NCBI GenBank assembly: GCA_963775125.1
Contig: CAVZHQ010000007.1
Span: forward strand, 682,001 to 746,000
From: JAHECQ01 sp963775125
Lineage (GTDB): Bacteria; Actinomycetota; Acidimicrobiia; Acidimicrobiales; SZUA-35
Length of the DNA: 64,000 nucleotides
Reading direction: 5' to 3'
Part shown: one piece after another, positions 38,284 to 46,949 of the stretch
Position numbering within the stretch: the stretch's first letter is position 1
Layout of the letters: each line of letters starts with the position of its first letter
Notes under the pieces: model-generated
The model's database searches: none
Told to the model about the DNA's origin: nothing
What the model saw: the letters and a program-made list of their open reading frames with translations, nothing else
Program-made: the position numbers and the translations under genes

Positions 38284-40524
38284 TCAACCGACGTGCGCCT
38301 TCAGGTAGGCGGCGATGTCCTTGGCCGGGGCGGGCTTGGCGAACAGATACCCCTGCCCGACGAAGCAGCCCATCTCCTGCAGCAATGCCCGCTGGGCCGG
38401 CTGCTCGATGCCTTCGGCCATGGTCTCGACGCCGAGCACGTTGGCGAAGTCGGTGATGGCGGCCACCGTCGCTGTCGACCGCGCCGGCTCGTGCTCCAAC
38501 GCGGCGATGAACGTCCGGTCGATCTTGAGGATGTCGACGGGGAGCTTGCGGAGGTAGCCGAGCGCGGCGTAGCACGTGCCGAAGTCGTCGATCGAGAGGC
38601 GGAGCCCGAGGTCCCGGAGCGACTGGAGCCGACCGACCGCGTCCGCGTCGTCCAGCAGGCTGCGTTCGGTGATCTCGAGGATGAGTTTGGACGGTTGCAG
38701 CCGATGCCGTGCCAGCGCGGCCCGGATCGAGTCGACGAAGTCGACGTCTCGCAGCTGTTGGGGAGCAACGTTGATGGCGACGGCCGGAGCGTCCTCACCC
38801 ATCTCGTCGGTCCATTCCCGGATCTGTCGGCACGCCTCTTCCAACACCCACGCACCGAGCTTGCCGATGAGAGGTGTCTCCTCGATCAACGGCAGGTACT
38901 GGCTCGGGGCCACCATGCCGAGGTCGGGGTGCTCCCAGCGCAAGAGGGCCTCGGCTCCGAGCAGTCGCATGGAATCGAGCGCCACGATCGGCTGGTAGTG
39001 CAGTTGCAGCTGATTCTTGCGGAACGCCTTCTGCAGGTCGGCGAGGAGCCGCATCCGCTCGGTGGCGATCTGGCTCAACCGGTCGGAGAACTCCACCAGT
39101 CGACCACGACCGGCGTCCTTTGCCGCGTACATGGCGAGATCGGCGTTTCGAAGCATGGTGTCCGCGTCGGTGGTTCCGAAGAGCACGGCCGGCGTGTAGG
39201 ACATGCCGATCGACGTCGAGACCACGGCATCGACGCTGTTGATGTCGAAGGGTTCCGCCAAGGAGCGAAGGGCCCGCTCGGCGATCGTTCGAGCGACGCC
39301 GTGTGCGTCCTGGCCTTCGATCAGGATGGCGAACTCGTCGCCACCGATCCTGGCGACGAGGTCGCGCTCTCGCACCGAGCGGCGGAGGCGGTCGGCGGTC
39401 TCCACCAGCAGTTGGTCACCGGCGGAATGGCCGAGACTGTCGTTGATGATCTTGAACCCGTCGAGGTCGAGAATGAGCACGGCCACGCAGGCGGACTCAT
39501 CCAGCAACTCGGCCAGTCGTCGTTCGACCATGGCCCTGCTGCTCAGACCAGTGAGCGCATCGTGGAGCAGCGAATGTCGGAGCTCGGCTTCGGCCCGTTG
39601 CTGAGCGGTGACATCCCGGACGACGCAGTGCAGCAACTCGCGACCTCCGACCGAAGTGCGCTGGATCAGGAGTTCGACCGACGCCGTGTCGCCGGTGGCG
39701 AGCCGGTGGTGCCAGGGTCCGAGGACCGCGGATCCATCGACGGCCGACGAGGCCAGCAGCTCGGCGGTCACCGCAGCCCGTTCGTCCTCGGGATGGAGCA
39801 GGGCGAGGGACCGATGAACCAGGTCGCGTCGAGTGGCGTACCGCGCGCAGGCGGCTTCGTTGATCTCGACGATCATGAGGCTGTCGGCATCGACGATGAA
39901 GGCCGGCAGCGGGTTGTCGTCGAACATCGATCGGAACCGGCGCTCGCCTCGATCGAGTTCCATTTCGGCGTCATACCGGCCGATCGCGTTGGCCAGCGTG
40001 TGGCCGACGAGGGTGAGCGTTGGGAGCATCGGACCCCAGTCACGCGCCGCCCGGCTCTGGTCGAGCAACAGCATGCCGACGAGTTCGTGGCCGAGCGTCA
40101 ACGGAACGACGGCACTCGATCGCAAACCGTGCAGGTCGAGGTTCTCGTGCTCCTCGAGGTTCCCGTGTTCCTCGAGGTCGTCGATCCAGCTGATCTCGCC
40201 CGATCGAAACGTTCGTACCAGGCCAGGGTGTTCAGGAAGGGGAATCAACTGGTCGAGATCGGTTGCGGCGGCGAACTCCGGCGACAGCCAGTTGTAGTCG
40301 AACGGCACCGCTCCGGTGTCGTCAGCGATCCGGAGCAGGCCGACTCGGTCGACCTCCAGGTAGGTGCCGAGCAACTCGAGCACGTTCCGCAGGGCGCGGG
40401 GCATCGACCGCGCCGAAGCCCCGCTCAGTTCGGCCATGAACTGCTGCAGGAAGTCGATCGGTGACGCCGGCAACCTACCCGTCGACGCCACGCTCGGATC
40501 GAAGGAGAAGTGCGTGGGAGCCAC
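38284..40524 (-). CDS. GAF-PAS-GGDEF-EAL cyclic-di-GMP signalling protein
   Basis: A protein of about 746 residues that can make and break cyclic di-GMP. A GAF-like domain (about 20-165) and a PAS domain (about 190-300; NPLPAFIVDADSLMIVEINEAA) precede the GGDEF domain (LHDALTGLSSR, then intact GGDEF near residue 393) and the EAL domain (EALLRWEHP near 521, DDFGTCYAALGYL, EGIEQ). Both active-site motifs are intact. There is no membrane segment, so it is cytoplasmic. The GTG at 40524 is the best start after the upstream stop; it is uncertain because the frame stays open. Confidence 0.87.
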   Translation of the reverse strand: MAPTHFSFDPSVASTGRLPASPIDFLQQFMAELSGASARSMPRALRNVLELLGTYLEVDRVGLLRIADDTGAVPFDYNWLSPEFAAATDLDQLIPLPEHPGLVRTFRSGEISWIDDLEEHGNLEEHENLDLHGLRSSAVVPLTLGHELVGMLLLDQSRAARDWGPMLPTLTLVGHTLANAIGRYDAEMELDRGERRFRSMFDDNPLPAFIVDADSLMIVEINEAACARYATRRDLVHRSLALLHPEDERAAVTAELLASSAVDGSAVLGPWHHRLATGDTASVELLIQRTSVGGRELLHCVVRDVTAQQRAEAELRHSLLHDALTGLSSRAMVERRLAELLDESACVAVLILDLDGFKIINDSLGHSAGDQLLVETADRLRRSVRERDLVARIGGDEFAILIEGQDAHGVARTIAERALRSLAEPFDINSVDAVVSTSIGMSYTPAVLFGTTDADTMLRNADLAMYAAKDAGRGRLVEFSDRLSQIATERMRLLADLQKAFRKNQLQLHYQPIVALDSMRLLGAEALLRWEHPDLGMVAPSQYLPLIEETPLIGKLGAWVLEEACRQIREWTDEMGEDAPAVAINVAPQQLRDVDFVDSIRAALARHRLQPSKLILEITERSLLDDADAVGRLQSLRDLGLRLSIDDFGTCYAALGYLRKLPVDILKIDRTFIAALEHEPARSTATVAAITDFANVLGVETMAEGIEQPAQRALLQEMGCFVGQGYLFAKPAPAKDIAAYLKAHVG

Positions 40525-40589
40525 GTATGTTCCATCGGTCGATCGGCTCAGTGGCTTGAGCAGTGTTGCCCGCGGTTGTAGGTGAACCG

Positions 40590-41535
40590 TCAGTCGACCA
40601 ACGCGCTCGCGGTTCCTCCGAGGGTTCCCTCGCCTCGTTGGTTCGTTGCACTCACCGAGACGTGCATGCGCGGTCGACCCGATGCGTCGGGCGCGAACCC
40701 GAGCACGGTGCCCGTGACAGTCAGAACGTCGCCACACAGGACGGGCCGTAAGAATCGGCAGTCGATGGTGCCGCCGACGATGAATCCGGTGCCTGCGGCC
40801 TGGGTGAGCATGGTCGAGACGTAGGCAGTGCTCATCATGCCTTGGGCGATCGTGGCCGTGAATCCCTTGGCGGCGGCCCACTCGGGGTCGGTGTGGATGG
40901 AGCCGGGCTTCACCCCGGAGTAGATGTCGATCTTGCGTTGGGTCACCTCACGGACGAGCGGTGGGAGCGCGTCGCCAACGGCCAGCGAACCGGCCCGGCC
41001 CTGCGCCGTCGTGATGCCCGGATCGACGGCGGGACGCTGAGCTTCGGGTTTGGGTCCGCTGCCCGGAGGAGGGCGCGGTTTCGTTGGCGAACAGCATCTG
41101 CACGAACTGTCCTCGAACCAACGGGCCCCTGGTTTCGTCGACGGTCTCGTAGCCGGTGACCATGTAGGGCTTGTCCCGACGCCAGTACTTGTCGACCATC
41201 GTGCCGAGCGTGCGCGCCCGGGTGCCGAGCGGAATGGGAGCGAGGAACTCGTAGGTCATCCGGGCGTGCAGGCCGGCGGGAACCATGTAGTGATTGTGTC
41301 GGAGAAAGAGCGCCTGATTGGCGAGGATGGTGGGATGGGCAACCGGTGATCCGAACGGCCCGGGCTCGAAGAACCACGGGTCGTAGTCATCGATGGCGTA
41401 GGCGTACGCCTCGACGTCCTGCGGGCGAAGAAGCCGCTCGTCGGATCGGAAGGCCTGACCGACTTCGAGGATCTCGTACGAAATGGTGGGGAACCCCGAT
41501 CGGGCGAGGACTTCGGGAGTGAAGGCGTGGGTCAT
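40590..41535 (-). CDS. Tandem MaoC-like (double hotdog) dehydratase, one frameshift
   Basis: About 314 residues after removing one extra base at about 41065-41077. The N-terminal MaoC_N-like half (ISYEILEVGQAFRSDERLL, AHPTILANQALFL) is joined by a short linker to a C-terminal hotdog half (VTQRKIDIYSGVKPGSIHTD, TIAQGMMSTAYVSTML). Such proteins hydrate enoyl-CoA. As called without repair it would appear as two genes. It is preceded by the alcohol dehydrogenase at 41546 in the same direction, probably one operon. Confidence 0.8.
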
Positions 41536-41545
41536 GGCGCGCGGG

Positions 41546-42655
41546 TCAGCCCTGCTGGTCGAAGACGATGACCGTGCGCGCGCCATCGGCGGCGTGCATC
41601 GAGGCGACAATGTCGTTGATGTCGTCGAGGCGAGCGCGTCTGGTGATGATCTGATCCAGGTGCAGCCGACCCGCCTTGTAGAAATCGAGGTAGCGGGGAA
41701 TGTCGAGTCGGAACCGGGTGGAGCCCATGCGAGACGTCTGGATCGTGCACTCGGGACGGATGGCCGCGAAGGGAATCTCGAAGACGGCTCCGTCGGGCGG
41801 TACGCCGACGATGGTGCACGTTCCGCGGACCGCGAGGACCTCGGCCGCTTGACGCACGAGCGCCGGGATGCCGACGGCCTCGAAACTGTGGTCGACGCCT
41901 CGACCCCCGGTGAGTTCTCGGACGGCTTCGACTGCAGGTACGTCCGAAGCGTTGACGCCGTCGGTTGCGCCGACCGAGCGGGCCAGGTCGAGCTTGGCCT
42001 CGGTCTGGTCGACCGCGATGATCCGCGAGGCCCCAGCAAGAGCAGCGCCCTGAATGATGGACAGGCCGACTCCTCCGCAGCCGAAGACGGCGACGGTTTG
42101 CCCGGCCTGGACCTTGGCGGTTCGCAGCGCAGCGCCGACACCGGTGAGCACCCCGCAGCCGACCAGGCTGGCGACATCGAATGGCAGGTCTTCGTCGATC
42201 TTCACCACCGAGTGCTCGTGCACGAGCATGACTTCGGCGAAGCTGGCCAAGCCGGCGAAGGCGAACACCCGTTGATCTCCCTGCATGAGCCGGGAAGCTT
42301 GATCCCGGGTGCGGGCGGTGGGGTTGGCCACGCACAGGTTGGGGTGCCCCGCCAAGCACTGATCACACTGCCCGCAGAATCCCGAGAGGCAGGTGACGAC
42401 GTGATCGCCCGGCTTCACGTGCGTCACTCCGGCGCCGACCGCCTGGACGATTCCCGCGCCCTCATGCCCCAGAACCAACGGACCTCTGCCCGCGTTGATG
42501 TGTCCGTCGATGACGTGGAGGTCGCTGTGACAGACGCCGGTCGCAACCGAGCGAATGAGGACCTCGCGCTCGAGCGGGTCATCGACGGTGATTTCCTCGA
42601 TGGACAGACCGTCCTGGTCTTTGCGGTAGATGGCGGCGAGCGAAGGGGTGGGCAT
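41546..42655 (-). CDS. Zinc-dependent alcohol dehydrogenase
   Basis: A 369-residue medium-chain dehydrogenase that oxidises alcohols with NAD. Catalytic zinc ligands appear in GVCHSDLH, HEGAG and later Cys; the structural zinc in CGQCDQCLAGHPNLC; the cofactor motif is GCGGVGLSII. It resembles class III-like or aryl-alcohol enzymes of Actinomycetota. It precedes the MaoC protein by 10 nt and is divergent from the phosphatase. Confidence 0.92.
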   Translation of the reverse strand: MPTPSLAAIYRKDQDGLSIEEITVDDPLEREVLIRSVATGVCHSDLHVIDGHINAGRGPLVLGHEGAGIVQAVGAGVTHVKPGDHVVTCLSGFCGQCDQCLAGHPNLCVANPTARTRDQASRLMQGDQRVFAFAGLASFAEVMLVHEHSVVKIDEDLPFDVASLVGCGVLTGVGAALRTAKVQAGQTVAVFGCGGVGLSIIQGAALAGASRIIAVDQTEAKLDLARSVGATDGVNASDVPAVEAVRELTGGRGVDHSFEAVGIPALVRQAAEVLAVRGTCTIVGVPPDGAVFEIPFAAIRPECTIQTSRMGSTRFRLDIPRYLDFYKAGRLHLDQIITRRARLDDINDIVASMHAADGARTVIVFDQQG

Positions 42656-42727
42656 GACGAGCTCCGGCTGTTTGGTGGGAAAGGTTGGTTGGGTGGGGCA
42701 GCTGCGGCTGGCGGTAATACTCGCCCG

Positions 42728-43432
42728 ATGACGCCGAACTTGGACTTCGAAGGACTGGTAAACCTACGCGACGTTGGCGGGGAGAGCGGTGTCCGATCGA
42801 TTCGGCCCGGCATCCTGTTCCGTTCCGAGACGCCCCAGCTGATGAGCGATGCCGACGTCGAGCGGGCGTTGACGGAGCTTGGCATCAGCCGTGTGGTCGA
42901 TCTTCGCGGGCCGCGTGGCGAAGGTTCCGGGCCCTTGGCCGACGCCGGCAGGGGAGTGGTGCTGGACTTCTTCGAGATTGCTTCGCTCGTGCAGGCCGAG
43001 AGCGATGAGTCGGCGGACGGGTTCCTGCCGGCCCAGCTCGATCGTGCGGCGGGAGTCGCGGGGCGGTTCTTCGAGGAGTTGGTCGGCAACCCCGGAGCGA
43101 CGCTGGTGCACTGTCACACGGGGAAGGATCGCACCGGATTCGTCGTGGCGATGACGCTGGCGGCCGCCGGCGCCTCCGATGAGGAGATCATCTCCGACTA
43201 CGAACGATCGACTCCCATCTTTGCCACGATGATGGCCAACTTGGCAGCGGCCGGCCGAGCGGTCCCGGAGAACGCACCGGAGTTCGCTCGGGATGCCCCG
43301 TCGGCCAAGGGCATCCGTTCGCTCATGCATCGCCTCCGCAGCGAATGGGCGTCGCCCGAGGACTACCTCGTGGCCGGCGGCATCGATCGATCGCTGGTTC
43401 ACGCGGTCCGGGAACGTCTGGCCGTTCGCTGA
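42728..43432 (+). CDS. Tyrosine-protein phosphatase (PtpB-like)
   Basis: A 234-residue phosphatase. The loop HCHTGKDRTG near residue 128 gives the C(X)5R catalytic motif; NLRDVGG and RPGILFRSE near the N-terminus and the D-L-R-G-P segment are typical of the actinobacterial PtpB-like group that acts on phosphotyrosine or phosphoinositides. Its 3' end meets or overlaps the broken gene on the other strand. Confidence 0.9.
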   Translation: MTPNLDFEGLVNLRDVGGESGVRSIRPGILFRSETPQLMSDADVERALTELGISRVVDLRGPRGEGSGPLADAGRGVVLDFFEIASLVQAESDESADGFLPAQLDRAAGVAGRFFEELVGNPGATLVHCHTGKDRTGFVVAMTLAAAGASDEEIISDYERSTPIFATMMANLAAAGRAVPENAPEFARDAPSAKGIRSLMHRLRSEWASPEDYLVAGGIDRSLVHAVRERLAVR

Positions 43433-43849
43433 GGGGAACGGCGCTGCGGGTCGGTCACGGCTTGCGGCAGGTGATGTAGGTCCAGCAGGCCTGGAACGTG
43501 TCTCGCGGCGTCCGCGTAGCCGAGATGCTCGAAGTGGACCGATTCGATCGGGACCCCGGCGCGGAGCCGGAGGCGAGGGAGCGAGCGGTACGGATGCTCA
43601 CCCGGAGGGCACACTTCGAACTCGGGTCGGGAACTCAGGACCGGGTACTGCCACACGATCCAGTCCGAGCGAGGTCCCGTCTCGCCGTCGGGCAGGCGCC
43701 GGAGGTGCAGCCCCAGCCCGGTGGCCAGGGTGCGGAATGCTTCCTCGTTGTCGCCCAAACGGAATGCTGCCCACCAGGAACGCCGCGCCTCGGCCACCTG
43801 CCCCCTTCGTGCTGACCGCGGCCTTGGTGTCGACTGCCGGCTCTGGCAT
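43399..43849 (-). pseudogene. Truncated, frameshifted methionine synthase-like (MetE/UroD-fold) N-terminal fragment
   Basis: Starts MPEPAVDTK at 43849 and reads AAFLVGSIPFG, then, after one extra base at about 43750-43757, DNEEAFRTLATGLG, LRRLPDGETGPRSDWIVWQ and VHFEHLGYADAA. These are the first 110-130 residues of a cobalamin-independent methionine synthase-like family of about 350 residues. The rest is missing: the frame soon leaves the family pattern and stops inside the end of the phosphatase gene. A remnant left by a deletion is likely. Confidence 0.65.
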
Positions 43850-44013
43850 GGCGAACTCCCCGTGTTCGGTCAGGTCTCCAAGGCGAGACCCTGAACTGAC
43901 TGTAATCAGGATTCTGGCCTCGGGGGAAAGTGTTGGATAGGGTGCGCTGGAACCAGCGTGCCGCGCTCCCGTGGCGCGCGTGACGCGCCATTCCCTGCGC
44001 CCCGGAGGCACCG

Positions 44014-45180
44014 ATGAAGCGAAGCACCGATCGAATTCTCACCACCCACGTAGGGAGCCTGGCCCGGCCCACCGAACTGCTCGACATCCTCAAGGAGCGC
44101 GAGAACGGTCGCCCGTACGATGCTGCGGCCCTGGCCGAGCAAGTGCGTCTGGCGGTCGTCGATCGCGTGCAACATCAAGTCGAGTGCGGCATCGACATCA
44201 TCACCGACGGTGAGATGTCCAAGACCAGCTTCATCGACTACGTCAAGGACCGCCTCGCCGGTTTCGAGATCGACGAGTCGCCAAGCCGCGGCCTGGCACC
44301 GACCTGGCAGGCCGAGTACGACATGTTCCCCGAGTACTACGAGATCTACCTCAACAAGTACAAGGCGACCGTGGCCCCGCTTCGGCGCATCAAGTGCACC
44401 GGCCCGATCAGCTATGCGGGCCAGGAGGCCATCGCCACCGACATCGCCAACCTGAAGGCGGCGGTCGACGCCGCCGGTGCCGACAAGGTCACCGAGATCT
44501 TCATGCCCGCCACCACCCCCGGCACCTACGGCCGGAACGAGCACTACGGCAGCCGTGACGAGTACCTCGAAGCAGTCGCAAACGCGATGCGCGAGGAGTA
44601 CCTGGCCATCGTCGACGCCGGCTTCATTCTCCAGATCGACGACCCTGGACTGATCGACACCTTGGGCGATCCGGCCAAGCCGCTCGAAGAGCGCCACCAG
44701 GAGGCGAACGAGGCCATCGACACCCTCAACCACGCCATCCGGGACATCCCGTCCGAGAAGATCCGCCACCACACGTGTTACGGCCTGAACCACGGCCCGC
44801 GGCTGACCGACATCAATCTCCGGGATGCCGTTCCCTTCATGATGCGGATCAACGCCGGCGCCTACTCCTTCGAGGTCGCCAACCCTCGCCACCAGCACGA
44901 GTGGCGCATCTGGGAAGACGTCAAGCTGCCCGAGGGCAAGATCCTCATCCCCGGCTTGCTCGGCCACGCCAACAACTACGTCGAACACCCCGACCTCATC
45001 GCTGAATACATCGTTCGCTACGCCAACCTGGTCGGCAAGGAGAACGTGATCGCCGGCGCCGACTGCGGGTTCTCGTCCCGAGCGTCGTACGCGCCCGAGG
45101 TGCACCCGACCGTCGTGTGGCCGAAGTTCCAGGCCTTGGCCGAGGGTGCTCGCATCGCGTCACGCCAACTCTGGGCCTGA
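44014..45180 (+). CDS. Cobalamin-independent methionine synthase / CoM-transferase-like zinc methyltransferase
   Basis: A 388-residue MetE C-terminal-type barrel that transfers alkyl groups to thiols. THVGSLARP at the N-terminus, IITDGEMSK, HTCYGLNHGP and AGADCGFSS give the zinc His/Cys/Cys pattern. The family includes epoxyalkane:CoM transferases, so the acceptor need not be homocysteine. GGAGG precedes the ATG. First gene of a six-gene plus-strand unit; the neighbours suggest a catabolic rather than a methionine-synthesis role. Confidence 0.85.
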   Translation: MKRSTDRILTTHVGSLARPTELLDILKERENGRPYDAAALAEQVRLAVVDRVQHQVECGIDIITDGEMSKTSFIDYVKDRLAGFEIDESPSRGLAPTWQAEYDMFPEYYEIYLNKYKATVAPLRRIKCTGPISYAGQEAIATDIANLKAAVDAAGADKVTEIFMPATTPGTYGRNEHYGSRDEYLEAVANAMREEYLAIVDAGFILQIDDPGLIDTLGDPAKPLEERHQEANEAIDTLNHAIRDIPSEKIRHHTCYGLNHGPRLTDINLRDAVPFMMRINAGAYSFEVANPRHQHEWRIWEDVKLPEGKILIPGLLGHANNYVEHPDLIAEYIVRYANLVGKENVIAGADCGFSSRASYAPEVHPTVVWPKFQALAEGARIASRQLWA

Positions 45181-45255
45181 GCCCAGACCGGTCGGCTTGT
45201 GGTTAACTTGTGACCGATATCACCCCGTCCAGCCTCGTAGTGAAAGCAGATACTT

Positions 45256-46908
45256 GTGAGCACCGTTGACGTCAGCCTCGACGCTTTCCCGGGTCCCGAT
45301 GAGATCGACGGATTCTGGGCGTTCGACAAGATGCACGCACCGCGGCCCATCTCACCGTTGTCGGAGTTTCTGGTCACCCAGCCCCTGGCGGAAGGCTTCA
45401 CCACCGCCCAGGCGTTGTACGACTCTCCCATCGCGGTGACGAATCGGCACGTCAACTACTACATGTACGCGTCGTTCCATCCGCTCCACGACGAGGCTGA
45501 GCTGGCCGACCGCATGACCCGCTACCACGAGACGCTCGACGCGTTGGTCCCCAACGTGGGTCCGCGGTGGGACGCCGAATGGAAGCCGGCGATCATCGAG
45601 AAGAACCTGGCCGAGAAGAACGCCGACTATTCGACCCTCGACACCGAGGGCCTCATCCAGAAGCTGTCGGACATGAAGGACCACATGACCTTCATGTGGC
45701 ACGTCCATGGTCACATCAACTTCGTGCTGATCTCGTCGGCGAAGTTCTGCGACTTCTACGACGAGATCGTCAAGCCCGAAGACCCGACCGAGTCCTATCA
45801 GACCCTCCAAGGGTTCGAGACCCAGTCGCTCAAGGCCAGCCGCGGCCTCTGGCGTCTCAGCCGCCTGGTGCGGGAGAACGTCGATCTGGTCGATCTCTTC
45901 CACGCCACCTCTCCTGCCGACCTTCCCGAGGCGTTGGCGGAAACGGAGGCCGGTGCCGCGTTCCTGGCCGAGCTGCACGCGTACCTCGACGACTTCGGAT
46001 GGCGGAGCGACGCGGTGTACGACCTCAGCGACATCACCTGGCGTGAGGATCCATCCATCCCGCTCGGAGCGTTGACCAGCTACGTCGACCTGCCCGACAG
46101 CGCCGATCCCGATCTCCTGTACGCACGAGCGGTCAAGCACCGCGACGAGCTCCTCGAAGCGGCCAGGACCGCGGCGGCTGCCGACCCGGACAAGCTGGCC
46201 GAGTTCGAGCGCCTGTACGCGTCGGCGGTCTACAGCAACCCGCTCACCGAAGATCACGCGTTCTGGATCGACCAGATGGGCGTTGCGGTCTTCCGCCGAT
46301 TCGTGATGCACCTGGGCGAGCGCCTGGTGGCCGCCGGAGCGCTTGCTTCGCCCGACGATGTCCACTTCCTGACCGAGCCCGAACTGATCGACGCGTTGCG
46401 CAACGGCACCAACTACCAGGCCGACGCCGACCTCCGTCGGGCCGAGCATGCCGCCTGGTCGGCCATCGATCCACCGCCCGTGCTGGGCACGCCGCCGCCG
46501 CCCGCCTCGGACCCGTTCATGGATGCCCTGACGGTCCGCCTGCTCGGCCTCACGCCGCCCGACGATTCGCCGCAGGACCCCAACGTGGTCAAGGGCGTGG
46601 CCGGCTCGGCCGGCCAGGTCACGGGCACCGTCAAGGTCGTGCGCAGCCTGGCCGAAGCCAGCACGCTCGACGACGGCGACATCATGGTCTGCGAGATGAC
46701 CTTGCCGCCGTGGGTCCCGCTGTTCTCCATCGTCGCCGGCATCGTCACCGACACCGGGGGCGTCCTCAGCCACTGCGCCATCGTGGCCCGAGAGTTCGAG
46801 CTGCCCGCAGTCGTCGGAACACAGATCGGCACCACCGTGCTGCAGACGGGGATGAATGTCACCGTCGATGGCAGCAAGGGCACCGTCACCATCAACTCCC
46901 GTCCCTAG
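45256..46908 (+). CDS. PEP-utiliser mobile-domain protein lacking an ATP-grasp domain
   Basis: A 550-residue protein. The last 100 residues form the swivelling phosphohistidine domain of PEP synthase and rifampicin phosphotransferase (TDTGGVLSHCAIVAREFELPAV, with His in LSHCAI). The long N-terminal part (DGFWAFDKMHAPRPISPL, FMWHVHGHINF) matches the middle region of such phosphotransferases, but no ATP-grasp nucleotide domain is present here or in a neighbouring gene. It could act with a separate subunit elsewhere, as in phenylphosphate synthase. Function not known. Confidence 0.8.
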   Translation: MSTVDVSLDAFPGPDEIDGFWAFDKMHAPRPISPLSEFLVTQPLAEGFTTAQALYDSPIAVTNRHVNYYMYASFHPLHDEAELADRMTRYHETLDALVPNVGPRWDAEWKPAIIEKNLAEKNADYSTLDTEGLIQKLSDMKDHMTFMWHVHGHINFVLISSAKFCDFYDEIVKPEDPTESYQTLQGFETQSLKASRGLWRLSRLVRENVDLVDLFHATSPADLPEALAETEAGAAFLAELHAYLDDFGWRSDAVYDLSDITWREDPSIPLGALTSYVDLPDSADPDLLYARAVKHRDELLEAARTAAAADPDKLAEFERLYASAVYSNPLTEDHAFWIDQMGVAVFRRFVMHLGERLVAAGALASPDDVHFLTEPELIDALRNGTNYQADADLRRAEHAAWSAIDPPPVLGTPPPPASDPFMDALTVRLLGLTPPDDSPQDPNVVKGVAGSAGQVTGTVKVVRSLAEASTLDDGDIMVCEMTLPPWVPLFSIVAGIVTDTGGVLSHCAIVAREFELPAVVGTQIGTTVLQTGMNVTVDGSKGTVTINSRP

Positions 46909-46949
46909 GCGCAAGCCGCACCTGGGACGGCAAATCAGAGGGGGATCCC

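Noticed and set aside
43399..43460. TGA at 43455-43457 after C-W-T-Y-I-T-C-R-K-P in an alternative frame, considered as a second Sec codon
   Set aside because: It needs an additional frameshift, the sequence beyond the TGA does not resemble any family, and no suitable hairpin follows.
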